This document shows positions 17,387-26,239 of a DNA stretch of 64,000 bases, piece by piece. The position numbers and the translations under genes were made by a program. The notes beneath the pieces are model-generated. The model was not told the origin of the DNA. It searched no databases and saw nothing but the letters and a program-made list of their open reading frames with translations. Source of the stretch: Ignavibacteria bacterium (GTDB lineage Bacteria; Bacteroidota; Ignavibacteria; Tepidaquicellales; OLB5); assembly GCA_017303675.1 (NCBI GenBank), contig JAFLBX010000001.1:1065970-1129969 (forward strand), read 5' to 3'. Position 1 is the stretch's first letter; each line of letters begins with the position of its first letter.

Positions 17387-19231
17387 ATGAAAAAGTTATT
17401 TACTTTTTTCCTGTTTCTGGCTATAACTGCTAATATAGCAGCCGGTGACAGGATGGTTTTAATTGAAAGATTCACAAGCTGGACATGCGGTCCGTGCGCA
17501 TCCAACAACCCAACAATGGAAGCTTTTATCAACGGACTTGATGCAGATAAAATAGTAGGTATTGCATATCATATGAACTGGCCAGCTCCGGGTAATGATG
17601 GATATTATTTATACAATCCCGGTGATAACAACGCCAGAAGGACAATGTACGGAATTAACGCTATTCCGCAGGCACAAATGGATGGATTAATAAATATTCA
17701 ATCTCCATATACCAACGGAACATTAACATCATTGTTCAACAGCAGAACCAATTTGTTAAGTCCAATTACAGTAATACTTACAGACAGCACTTTTGGTGAC
17801 AGCATTAGACTTACTGCAAGAATTTACACAGAAATAAGTCTTGAAAACCCGGTTGCAAATGTACATTTCTCTTTGCAGGAAAGACATAATCACTTTACTT
17901 CTCCTCCCGGCACAAACGGTGAAACAGATTTTTATGATGTTATGAGAAGAATGAATAACGGAGGTTTAGGTGCAAGTGTTGCGTTATATCCGGGGCAGAC
18001 TGTAACAGTATCAAGAACTTTTTATAAAGACCCTGTATGGAATCAGTCCCAGGTAATGCCGATAGTTTTTGTTCAGCGCGGTCAGGAAATTCTTAATGCG
18101 GCTAAGAAAACAAACAATTTTACATTGATCCCGAACAGCCCCTATAGATCTGTACTGCAGGGGCAGTCTCAGAGCGCAACGTACCAGATGCAGATTCCGG
18201 TAACATCTGCAGGCTACAACTCTCCTGTAACTTTAACAGCAGAAGTTGATCCGCCAAATGCAGGAGTTACTGTTTCGTTCCCTGGCGGAAATACTGTAAG
18301 TACTTTCCCTGCTAGCTTTAACGTTCAGGTTAATTCTAGTTCGTCTGTACCAACAGGTTCTTACAGAATAATTGTTACCGGTACAAATTCCAACAACAAA
18401 GTTCATAAAACGTCTGTTTCATATCTTGTAGGCAAAAATATTATAGTAGTAAATGCAAACAGACCAACATTGCAGTTTGCGGTCGATAATACCGTGTTTA
18501 CAAATGTTGCGGCTTTTAACTGGGATATAAGCTCAGTACACCAGGTTGCAGTTATATCTCCCCAGACATTCGGTTCAACCAGGTATGTTTTCAATTACTG
18601 GAGCGATAACGGAGATTCAAGCCATTCAATAACAACCGGAACTGTTGTTTCAGCCTATACAGCTAATTACAAAACACAGTTCAAATTAATAACAAATGCT
18701 TCACCATCCGGTATTCCGGTTACAGTTTCCGGCGGTAATGTTTTTTATGATTCTTCAGCTACAGTTAATTTTTCTGTTTCGCCTACTGCACTTGTTTACA
18801 ACGGAAAAGAATATTATTTCCAGAGGTGGAACGGAACAGGTATCGGTTCATATAATGGAACTAATCCGAACGGAACCATTACCAATATGAATAATATCAT
18901 TGTCCAGGGAGCCGTTTTTGATACAATACCTCCTATCGGAATTCAGAACCTGAATAACGGTGTACCGCAGGTATTCCAGCTGCACCAAAATTATCCTAAT
19001 CCGTTCAACCCTGTAACAAAAATAAAATTTGATATACCCAAATTTTCAAATGTTAAGATCAGGGTTTATGATGTGATCGGAAACGAAGTAGCGCAGCTGT
19101 TTAATGGTGAGCTTAATGCAGGTTATTACGAAGCTGATTTCAACGCTTCAAGTTATGCTTCTGGCGTTTATTTCTATAAAATAGAAGCCGGCGACTATAA
19201 CAGCGTTAAACGTATGATATTGGTTAAATAA
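17387..19231 (+). CDS. T9SS cargo protein with Omp28/thioredoxin-like N-terminal domain
   Basis: 614 residues from the ATG at 17387, which places a clean signal peptide (MKKLFTFFLFLAITANIAAG) at the start; an earlier in-frame ATG at 17330 would bury it. The mature protein begins with a thioredoxin-like domain (MVLIERFTSWTCGPCASNNP) with a CGPC redox motif, as in Omp28-related proteins. A beta-rich middle follows with a repeat-like region (about 260-500). The last ~80 residues are a type A T9SS sorting domain (LHQNYPNPFNPVTKIKFDI ... ASGVYFYKIEAG). The protein should cross the outer membrane through the Por machinery. It is the first of seven clustered T9SS cargo genes. Confidence 0.88.
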   Translation: MKKLFTFFLFLAITANIAAGDRMVLIERFTSWTCGPCASNNPTMEAFINGLDADKIVGIAYHMNWPAPGNDGYYLYNPGDNNARRTMYGINAIPQAQMDGLINIQSPYTNGTLTSLFNSRTNLLSPITVILTDSTFGDSIRLTARIYTEISLENPVANVHFSLQERHNHFTSPPGTNGETDFYDVMRRMNNGGLGASVALYPGQTVTVSRTFYKDPVWNQSQVMPIVFVQRGQEILNAAKKTNNFTLIPNSPYRSVLQGQSQSATYQMQIPVTSAGYNSPVTLTAEVDPPNAGVTVSFPGGNTVSTFPASFNVQVNSSSSVPTGSYRIIVTGTNSNNKVHKTSVSYLVGKNIIVVNANRPTLQFAVDNTVFTNVAAFNWDISSVHQVAVISPQTFGSTRYVFNYWSDNGDSSHSITTGTVVSAYTANYKTQFKLITNASPSGIPVTVSGGNVFYDSSATVNFSVSPTALVYNGKEYYFQRWNGTGIGSYNGTNPNGTITNMNNIIVQGAVFDTIPPIGIQNLNNGVPQVFQLHQNYPNPFNPVTKIKFDIPKFSNVKIRVYDVIGNEVAQLFNGELNAGYYEADFNASSYASGVYFYKIEAGDYNSVKRMILVK

Positions 19232-19258
19232 ACCGGTAAGTATAGTTTCAAAACTAAA

Positions 19259-19285
19259 GGCGTTCAGTTTTCTGAACGCCTTTTT
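19259..19285 (+). terminator. Rho-independent terminator after the first T9SS cargo gene
   Basis: A perfect 9-bp stem GGCGTTCAG / CTGAACGCC (19259-19267 and 19272-19280) with a TTTT loop is followed by five T. Confidence 0.9.
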
Positions 19286-19348
19286 AATTGCCTATAAGTA
19301 ATATGTACAGATGTGCCGCAGGCACGTCTCCCATTATTTACAATATCT

Positions 19349-21712
19349 CTACTTTATCAATACCATTTTTTTAGATTCAACAAAATCACCTGCCTTATAT
19401 ACATAAAAATAAACTCCGGATGGCAGGTTAGTTCCGTCAAAATTAAAGCTGTACTTTCCGGCAGCGCGGAATTCATTATTTACCGCTGTGAATATTTCCT
19501 GGCCGGTTATATTATAAATTTTTACCGTTACAAATGCATCTGAAGGCAGTGAATAATTGATCTTAGTTGCGGGATTGAATGGGTTTGGATAGTTGAATAC
19601 TTCAAACTTCAACGGCAGCTGGTTATGCGTAATGCCTGTTAATATGGAATCATCACATCTGTCAGAATACCCGTTGATTATGGCTCTGTCAGAGCTTAAT
19701 GATTCAAGTTCAGTAAGGTCCACTGCTGAGATCACATAATTCAAGCTTCTGAAAAAATTAGTGCAATTTACCAAACCGCCGCCTTCTGGATATAATGCAA
19801 ATGAGCTGTCAATAAAAGTATTTGAATCAGCAGGTACGCTGCTTATCAGTTCGTAAACAGGGGTTGAGTCCGGGCTGCATGAGTTAAATACACCGCGGTA
19901 AATATTATACCTTCCCTGTAATTTTGGAGTACCTGTCAGATCAGGCTCACGGTTCTTATCCCAGCTCAGTTTAGGGTAAAACCTTCCTGTACCGGGTTCA
20001 AAAATTTCTTTTTTAACCTTCAGGTTTTTGGGTTTGGCCGGAGGCAGTTCGCTTAAAGCAGAATTATCATCATAATACACTTTAATAGTTATTGCCCCGG
20101 TCACAGAATCGCGGTTCAATAACTTTATTGTTACCCCTGAAGCAATCCCGCTGCAGGTATTGCTTGGCGGATTGCTGTAAGGACTTAAAATTTCATCATA
20201 TCCTATATTATATGCATCCTTGCCGTCGCCAAGCCAGTCATATGTTACAAAATAATCATTAGAATGATCTGAACATGGATCGTCATTTACTTCCTGCATA
20301 TTTGTGAATACACTATCTAACCTCTGGTGAAACTCAGACCTGCCGTTTATATTGCCTTCTGATCTTTCATAGAGCGGAATATCAAAATTAAATCCCGGAA
20401 TGAAATAAGGTACCATTCTGTCTATGTACCAGTTATATCTGCCATCGGCCTGTACAAGATTTACATCTTTCAGATCATTGCACCGTGATGGTGTCATCTG
20501 GTGATAAATATATAATCCTTTGCCATCGGGACAGTAAGGATCCTGTTGTGCGCTGTTTATATTCCAGCAATTATTTCCGCCGCGCGATATTCCGTCATAC
20601 AATGATTTTTTCTGGTGGTTCGCTATATAATACATCTCGCCTGTTTCAGGTAATTCAATTGCAAGCAGGTCACCGGTAAATACATAATCTCTCAAAATGT
20701 AAGTTTCGCTTCCCTGAGGATAAGGAAATCTGACTAAAGGCGGGTCAACATAATTAACTAATGTTCTTTCAAATGGAGAAAAATTAAAGCTGCTGTGCTC
20801 TACCCCCGTCATTAAGCCAATTTCAAAATGATTAAAGAAATACCTGTGGCACATTTCATGCAGCATTATCTGTGTCATTTTTGAATAATTCTGCATCAGG
20901 CTCAGGCATGTTACGCCGCTTCCGCTGGTAACTTTTGTGCTGTCTAATAAAAAATTATTTATCAGCCCAAGATCAGATATTCCCGATACCGGTATTGATG
21001 CGTTTATGAACCAGTTAACTTCGGGATATCCCGGAGCCCTGCGGTAAACCATTACTATCATATCAGCCTGCTTATCACCGCCGCCCGGTGTCCATGTCCA
21101 TCCTTCTTCAGTAAGGCTCCAGTTATTGTACCGTTTGAAATCAAGCTGGTATTCCTGCTCAGCCTGTTTAATTGCTATTTCATTTATTTCACTCGAGCTG
21201 AAGCCCATATTTCTGTATTCCACCGAGGATAACGGCAGCAAAACGGAATATTCATCGCCAATCACATCGAACTGTCCCAGAGACATTTCCGAAAAATAAT
21301 CTGATATAGTATACGGGCGGTATCTTTCTGTGAAATCAACCGAAGGCGAGCCTTCAGCAGTATCTATAAATTTAAAGTCATTGGTATAATGATTTACAGG
21401 CGCAAGCTGGTTTGGATTTGGCCAAACTGCGAATCCGTTCATAGTATTGCCAACAAGTACATCATCAGGGAACTTTACATATAATATCAGTATCCTTAAA
21501 AACTGGCCTTCAGCCGGTGTACTATGTACCATGCTGCCGAGAAATTGGCTGACTGCGCTGTTGTTAGGTGAATTTATTTTACCGTGCTTTTGTACCGGAC
21601 TGCTTTCCGGAAAGCAGCCGTTATACCTGATGCGGTTATTATTTATGGGTTGAGAGCTTAATTGAGATACACCCCAAAGAATAAAGATAAGGTAAATGAA
21701 TAATTTTTTCAT
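19349..21712 (-). CDS. Secreted M6-like metalloprotease with T9SS sorting domain
   Basis: 787 residues with a signal peptide (about 1-20). The N-terminal half matches M6 (immune inhibitor A-like) peptidases: ILYVKFPDD, YFSEMSLGQFDVIGDEYSV, and the zinc site HEMCH (His285-His289, a good HExxH). A fibronectin-like region around 570-650 (PPAKPKNLKVKKEIFEPG ... LSWDKNREPDLTGTP) leads to the C-terminal sorting domain (FNYPNPFNPATKINYSLPSD ... PSGVYFYVYKAGD). It is read towards the preceding plus-strand gene and away from the next; AGGAG precedes the start. It is likely cell-surface or extracellular, degrading protein. Confidence 0.87.
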   Translation of the reverse strand: MKKLFIYLIFILWGVSQLSSQPINNNRIRYNGCFPESSPVQKHGKINSPNNSAVSQFLGSMVHSTPAEGQFLRILILYVKFPDDVLVGNTMNGFAVWPNPNQLAPVNHYTNDFKFIDTAEGSPSVDFTERYRPYTISDYFSEMSLGQFDVIGDEYSVLLPLSSVEYRNMGFSSSEINEIAIKQAEQEYQLDFKRYNNWSLTEEGWTWTPGGGDKQADMIVMVYRRAPGYPEVNWFINASIPVSGISDLGLINNFLLDSTKVTSGSGVTCLSLMQNYSKMTQIMLHEMCHRYFFNHFEIGLMTGVEHSSFNFSPFERTLVNYVDPPLVRFPYPQGSETYILRDYVFTGDLLAIELPETGEMYYIANHQKKSLYDGISRGGNNCWNINSAQQDPYCPDGKGLYIYHQMTPSRCNDLKDVNLVQADGRYNWYIDRMVPYFIPGFNFDIPLYERSEGNINGRSEFHQRLDSVFTNMQEVNDDPCSDHSNDYFVTYDWLGDGKDAYNIGYDEILSPYSNPPSNTCSGIASGVTIKLLNRDSVTGAITIKVYYDDNSALSELPPAKPKNLKVKKEIFEPGTGRFYPKLSWDKNREPDLTGTPKLQGRYNIYRGVFNSCSPDSTPVYELISSVPADSNTFIDSSFALYPEGGGLVNCTNFFRSLNYVISAVDLTELESLSSDRAIINGYSDRCDDSILTGITHNQLPLKFEVFNYPNPFNPATKINYSLPSDAFVTVKIYNITGQEIFTAVNNEFRAAGKYSFNFDGTNLPSGVYFYVYKAGDFVESKKMVLIK

Positions 21713-21860
21713 TTGGTCTCCTCTGATTAAAAATAAAGATACTTATAGTAATCCAAAAATAACATAGTAAAAATCAATATTTTTAATTAGTAGTCTGCCG
21801 GCTAAAAATTGATTGATTATCATTTAATTATGTTGTTAAAATAGCTAAATTCAACTGATA

Positions 21861-23546
21861 ATGAAGAAAATTACACTGGTATCGGCAATTTTACTTTCCG
21901 TATTTTCGCAATCTGCGCTTTCGCAGGTGGTAACTGAATGGGTTAACCGTTTTAATGGTTCAGCCAACAGGTTTGATATAGTTACCACTATGAAAATGGA
22001 TAACAGCGGTAATGTTATAGTTTACGGAAATGCTAACAGGCAAGGCTCTTTTACTGATATTATGGCAATTAAGTATTCTTCAGGCGGTGCGGTGATGTGG
22101 CAGACATATTTTAACGGCTTTGGAAATATTATAGATGAATGCAAAGATGCTTACCTTGATAATGCAGGTAATTCATACATTACCGGGTTTACGGGCGATA
22201 CTAACGATGTGCTGAAGATCATCACACTAAAAATTGATAACAGCGGGAATCTCCTGTGGCAAAAAGTATTTTTGCCGCCTGCTAATAACCAGGGATTTGG
22301 ATTAAGCATAACCGGTGATAACACCGGCAATATTTACACATGCGGCTCTGTAAGAAGAACGAACGGCACGAACACTATAGCAATTATAAAATATTCGCCA
22401 AATGGAGTGCAGCTTGTAACAGCATTTTTTAATAAAACACCATCAAGCAGCGAAACACCGGTTTCGGTTTGCACTGATAACAGCGGAAACGTTTATGTTC
22501 TTGCTTCCTCAAACGCCGTTGGCGGTGTTAATGATATTCTGATGATTAAATACAGCTCATCACTTGGTTTGATATGGCAGAATACCTTCAGCGGCTCCGC
22601 CTTCGGTAATGATATTCCCGTTAAAATGATACGCTCCCCTGATAATAAGCTTGTGGTTGCTGCGGGAGTATATAACTCACCCGGCTCCATTGATTACGCG
22701 GCTTACCGCTTTGATACAAGCTCTGAGCTGATAATGCAGTATTTTTACAATGGTATTGGCAATAACCAGGACCTGCCTTATGATATCACCTGTGACAGCG
22801 CAAATAATATCTTTATTACAGGTTCATCTCGCAGCTTCGATACACTTGGCAGCGAAGATATCTTTACGATGAAAATTGATCCTACATCTGTGCTGCTGTG
22901 GCAGAAAAGGTACGACGGCACAGGGCGCGGACTTGATTACGGTACCAGTGTAACAGTTGATAACCGTGGAAATGTTTTTGTGGGCGGTACCACTGATAAA
23001 CATGATTTCCACCAGCAATACGCCCTGCTTAAATATAACAACCTTGGCGATCTTGAATGGCTCACTGAATACAGCCGCATTGAAAATTCAGAAGATTTTA
23101 TTTACACAGCTATTGCTGATAACAGGGGAAGTATTTTTGTGACCGGTATCAGCTTTGATAGCACAAGTGATTATGATATTGCTACTATTAAGTACAGCGA
23201 GCCTATCGGCATCGAACCCGTTTCAAATGAAGTGCCGGAAGATTTTAAGCTGTATCAAAACTATCCCAACCCGTTTAACCCTGTTACAAAAATTACTTTT
23301 CAAATTCCCCTCTCAAGAAGCTTGTCCCGCCAGGGCGGGAGGGTGTCCGGCTCTGCCGGACGGGGTGTGTTCATAAATATTTATGATGTTAACGGAAAAC
23401 TCATCAGGAAAGTATTTGAAGGAGATTTACAACCCGGAAGATATGAAATAGATTTCAACGGCTCAAACCTTCCAAGCGGGCTTTATTTCTGCAGGCTGGA
23501 ATATGATGCCGGGTATAAATCAATAAAAATTATGTTGATAAAGTAA
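21861..23546 (+). CDS. T9SS cargo protein with SBBP-type beta-propeller repeats
   Basis: 561 residues, signal peptide about 1-21. The body is a series of ~50-residue repeats of the SBBP type, recognisable as DNSGNVIVYG / DNAGNSYITGF / DNTGNIYTCGS / DNSGNVYVLAS / DNRGNVFVGGT followed by KY and W residues, so it probably folds as a seven-bladed propeller. The C-terminal T9SS domain (YQNYPNPFNPVTKITFQI ... PSGLYFCRLEYDAG) is interrupted after FQIP by about 18 extra residues rich in Ser, Arg and Gly, which come from a palindromic repeat at DNA level (23307-23369). The frame is kept. The ligand is unknown. Confidence 0.85.
   Translation: MKKITLVSAILLSVFSQSALSQVVTEWVNRFNGSANRFDIVTTMKMDNSGNVIVYGNANRQGSFTDIMAIKYSSGGAVMWQTYFNGFGNIIDECKDAYLDNAGNSYITGFTGDTNDVLKIITLKIDNSGNLLWQKVFLPPANNQGFGLSITGDNTGNIYTCGSVRRTNGTNTIAIIKYSPNGVQLVTAFFNKTPSSSETPVSVCTDNSGNVYVLASSNAVGGVNDILMIKYSSSLGLIWQNTFSGSAFGNDIPVKMIRSPDNKLVVAAGVYNSPGSIDYAAYRFDTSSELIMQYFYNGIGNNQDLPYDITCDSANNIFITGSSRSFDTLGSEDIFTMKIDPTSVLLWQKRYDGTGRGLDYGTSVTVDNRGNVFVGGTTDKHDFHQQYALLKYNNLGDLEWLTEYSRIENSEDFIYTAIADNRGSIFVTGISFDSTSDYDIATIKYSEPIGIEPVSNEVPEDFKLYQNYPNPFNPVTKITFQIPLSRSLSRQGGRVSGSAGRGVFINIYDVNGKLIRKVFEGDLQPGRYEIDFNGSNLPSGLYFCRLEYDAGYKSIKIMLIK
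23307..23369 (+). repeat. Palindromic repeat element inserted in frame in a T9SS sorting domain
   Basis: The segment opens with CCCCTCTC and ends CGGGGTGTG. It holds two hairpins: CCCGCC / GGCGGG (23326-23331 and 23334-23339) and TCCGGC / GCCGGA (23346-23351 and 23355-23360) with loop TCT. Its frame resembles the intergenic elements at 28456 and 29388, which also run CCCCTCTC - hairpin - GGGG - second hairpin - GGGGTG. GC content is well above the surroundings. Confidence 0.75.
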
Positions 23547-23558
23547 CAAAGTTACTTT
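23540..23558 (+). terminator. Weak hairpin over the stop codon of the SBBP gene
   Basis: AAAGTAAC / GTTACTTT (23540-23547 and 23551-23558) with loop AAA spans the stop codon. It is AT-rich and has only a short T tract, so termination strength is doubtful. Confidence 0.35.
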
Positions 23559-23641
23559 TGAAATCTGGATTAAGACAGATTATTGAAGTAATTATTTCGT
23601 TTTTAATTTTTTTGGTTAAATAAATATAGTTATCTTTATAT

Positions 23642-24889
23642 ATGATTAGTAAAATCAAGTTCATATTTATAATTTTTATTTTGTTTTTTGCCAATACCAT
23701 TTTTTCCCAATGGTATGCCCAAAATTCAGGAACTAATTACGCCCTTAAATCAGTATATTTTACCAATGAAAATACAGGATATACCTGCGGTTACAACACA
23801 GTCCTGAAAACTACCAATGCAGGTTTGAACTGGATTAATTCTTTTCTGCAGGGTAACCACCAGTCGTTAACTTTTACAGATGCTAATACAGGCTTTATCT
23901 GCGGCGATAGCGGCAAAATTTTTATTACGGTGAACGGGGGAGCAAACTGGGTAAGTCAAAGTTCCGGAACATTTAAAAATCTGACTTCAGTTAATTTTTA
24001 CAATTCATCAACAGGAATTATAACCGGTTACGGCAAAACTATTTTAAAAACCACAAACTCAGGTGTAAATTGGTTTTCAATTGCTAATATTATCTGGGAA
24101 ATAGATTTTCTTTCTTCAAAAGTTGTGAATGCTGAAAATTATTATGTTTCCGGAACCGACAGTTATATTATAAGGACTACAAACGGCGGAGCTAACTGGA
24201 TACCATATACACACGGCGAAGTAAACCCATTGTTCACAATAGAATTTATCAATGAAACCACCGGGTTTGCTTCAGGTTGCTGTGGAATGTTTATGTCAAC
24301 AACCAATGCCGGCGCAGACTGGATAAATAATTTTTATCTTTCCCTTGGATTTACTTTTTATTCGTTGGAATTTATAAACTCTATAACCGGTTACATTGTT
24401 GGCAGCAACGGCATGATCTATAGATCAACTAGCAGTGGCATTTATTGGGATTCCACTGTAACAACTACTGATGAGATGCTTCATTCTGTATCAATGATTA
24501 ATCAAAATACCGGGTGGACAGTCGGGGGTTACGGCACAATTTTAAAAACAACTAACGGAGGCGGTCCCGGATTTCCGATCGGCATAAATCAAATAAGCAG
24601 TAATGTACCTGATAATTTTTCGCTCGGTCAAAACTATCCGAACCCGTTTAACCCAACAACAAAAATTACTTTCGAAGTAAAGGCAAAAGGCAGAAGTGAA
24701 AAGGCAAAAATAAATTTATCTGTGTTTGATGTAACCGGAAAATTTATTAGTGAGCTGATAAATTCATCACTTGAGCCCGGAAGTTATGAAATAGATTTTG
24801 ACGGCTCCAACCTGCCGAGCGGGGTTTATTACTATACATTCAGCTCAAACGGATACCGTGAAACACGTAAAATGGTTCTCCTGAAATAA
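23642..24889 (+). CDS. T9SS cargo protein with YCF48-like beta-propeller repeats
   Basis: 415 residues, signal peptide about 1-22. The body consists of YCF48/BNR-like units: NENTGYTCGYNTVLKTTNAG, DANTGFICGDSGKIFITVNG, NSSTGIITGYGKTILKTTNS, NETTGFASGCCGMFMSTTNA, NSITGYIVGSNGMIYRSTSS, NQNTGWTVGGYGTILKTTNG. Six or seven blades are expected. The C-terminal T9SS domain (LGQNYPNPFNPTTKITFEV ... PSGVYYYTFSSNG) carries a short extra Lys-rich stretch (KAKGRSEKAK) at the same spot where the neighbouring gene has its repeat insertion. TATCTTTA (23631-23638) lies just before the ATG, so the mRNA may be nearly leaderless. Confidence 0.85.
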   Translation: MISKIKFIFIIFILFFANTIFSQWYAQNSGTNYALKSVYFTNENTGYTCGYNTVLKTTNAGLNWINSFLQGNHQSLTFTDANTGFICGDSGKIFITVNGGANWVSQSSGTFKNLTSVNFYNSSTGIITGYGKTILKTTNSGVNWFSIANIIWEIDFLSSKVVNAENYYVSGTDSYIIRTTNGGANWIPYTHGEVNPLFTIEFINETTGFASGCCGMFMSTTNAGADWINNFYLSLGFTFYSLEFINSITGYIVGSNGMIYRSTSSGIYWDSTVTTTDEMLHSVSMINQNTGWTVGGYGTILKTTNGGGPGFPIGINQISSNVPDNFSLGQNYPNPFNPTTKITFEVKAKGRSEKAKINLSVFDVTGKFISELINSSLEPGSYEIDFDGSNLPSGVYYYTFSSNGYRETRKMVLLK

Positions 24890-25051
24890 ATCCTTAATTT
24901 CACGCCAAAAATCACACTTTATTTCTGATATTAATAGCATGTTAAGTATAAATTAGACTTGAAAATTAAAGGAAAATAAGGTAGTTTTTCAGTTACATAT
25001 TAACTAAAATTTAATTAATTCAAAATATTTTCAAGAGAGAGGATATTAAAC

Positions 25052-26119
25052 ATGAAAAAGCATTTACTTATTGTATTTGCCCTCATCGCTCTGGTTGGTT
25101 TTAAACCCAACACTTCAGCTCAAACAGGTTTTAATACAGCAGTAGAGTATTTTACAGGTACATGGTGTCAATGGTGCCCCTGCAGCCACGCTATTGTTGA
25201 AAACATTTTAACCAATTTTCCCAATACAGTAATATTGGCTTATCATGGACCAAGTAATAGTAGTGATCCATGGTTTTCTACCGGTGCACCAATGATTCAG
25301 TATTTCGGAGGAACCTCTTATCCAACAGGTGTTGTAGGCAGAAGAACAGGTATCATTGGAAATACCAGTTGGAATAACAGGGTTGTAGTTCAATCAAATA
25401 CTGTTCAGCCTGGTGTTAGTATCCAAATCAATAATAAAGCTTATAATACTGGAACAAGAACAATTACTGGTGATATTGTAATTACTGCATTAACAAGTTT
25501 AGCCGGCAGTTATTATATGAACATTATAATTACCGAAGATAATTTAGTATATCCACAAACTGGTAATGGTTCATGCCCGGGATCATCAAATTATGTTCAT
25601 CATAATGTTTCAAGAGGTCTCGTAACACCGGCAGCAGGCCAATTACTTAATACAACTGATGACTGGACACAGGGTAATTCAGTCACAGTTCCACTAAATT
25701 ATGTATTACCAGCAGGTATAATTGAAGGAAATAGCAAAATTAATATTATAGTATTCAAAGGTGGTGGTAGTCCGTCAGTTGATCAGAACATACAACAGTC
25801 GTTTAAAACATCCGTTTCAAATACAGTAGGTATACAGAATCAGAACTTAATCGCTGAAGAATACAGCTTAAGCCAGAACTATCCTAACCCGTTTAACCCG
25901 ACAACAAACCTGAACTTTTCAATTCCAAAAGATCAGAATGTCAGCTTAAAGTTCTACAACTCAATGGGTCAGGAAGTTGCAACATATGTTGATGGCTTTT
26001 TAAAAGCCGGTGTTTATAACGTTGATTTCGACGGTTCAAGTCTTTCTAGCGGAATCTACTTCTATACATTAAAAACAAACGATTTTGCTGAAACCAAAAA
26101 AATGATGCTCGTTAAATAA
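25052..26119 (+). CDS. T9SS cargo protein, Omp28/thioredoxin-like (CQWC)
   Basis: 355 residues, signal peptide about 1-24 ending TSAQT. The thioredoxin-like domain opens VEYFTGTWCQWCPCSHAI, with a CQWC redox pair followed by a third Cys two residues on, then VILAYHGP. A middle beta-domain (about 130-265) and the T9SS sorting domain (LSQNYPNPFNPTTNLNFSI ... SSGIYFYTLKTND) complete it. GAGAGAGG precedes the start. It is the closest relative in the window of the next gene, with which it shares the WCxWCPC motif; the pair arose by duplication. A role as secreted disulfide or redox protein is inferred from the motif. Confidence 0.87.
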   Translation: MKKHLLIVFALIALVGFKPNTSAQTGFNTAVEYFTGTWCQWCPCSHAIVENILTNFPNTVILAYHGPSNSSDPWFSTGAPMIQYFGGTSYPTGVVGRRTGIIGNTSWNNRVVVQSNTVQPGVSIQINNKAYNTGTRTITGDIVITALTSLAGSYYMNIIITEDNLVYPQTGNGSCPGSSNYVHHNVSRGLVTPAAGQLLNTTDDWTQGNSVTVPLNYVLPAGIIEGNSKINIIVFKGGGSPSVDQNIQQSFKTSVSNTVGIQNQNLIAEEYSLSQNYPNPFNPTTNLNFSIPKDQNVSLKFYNSMGQEVATYVDGFLKAGVYNVDFDGSSLSSGIYFYTLKTNDFAETKKMMLVK

Positions 26120-26173
26120 TCATCATTTTTACATAATACCCCGTGTAAACGGGTCGTTGTAAGTTTTTTTCTA

Positions 26174-26208
26174 ACTAAAGCGGGGCATGTTGTCCCGCTT
26201 TAGTTTTT
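26174..26208 (+). terminator. Rho-independent terminator between the two CxWCPC genes
   Basis: A 10-bp stem CTAAAGCGGG / CCCGCTTTAG (26175-26184 and 26194-26203) is followed by five T. A smaller hairpin CCCGT / ACGGG at 26140-26153, with a run of seven T starting at 26164, precedes it. Confidence 0.85.
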
Positions 26209-26239
26209 ACAGCTTACTAAACTATTCAGGAGAATTAAC

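Noticed and set aside
23307-23369. Assembly or sequencing error in the sorting domain
   Set aside because: The frame is kept on both sides and the element resembles two other copies in the window.
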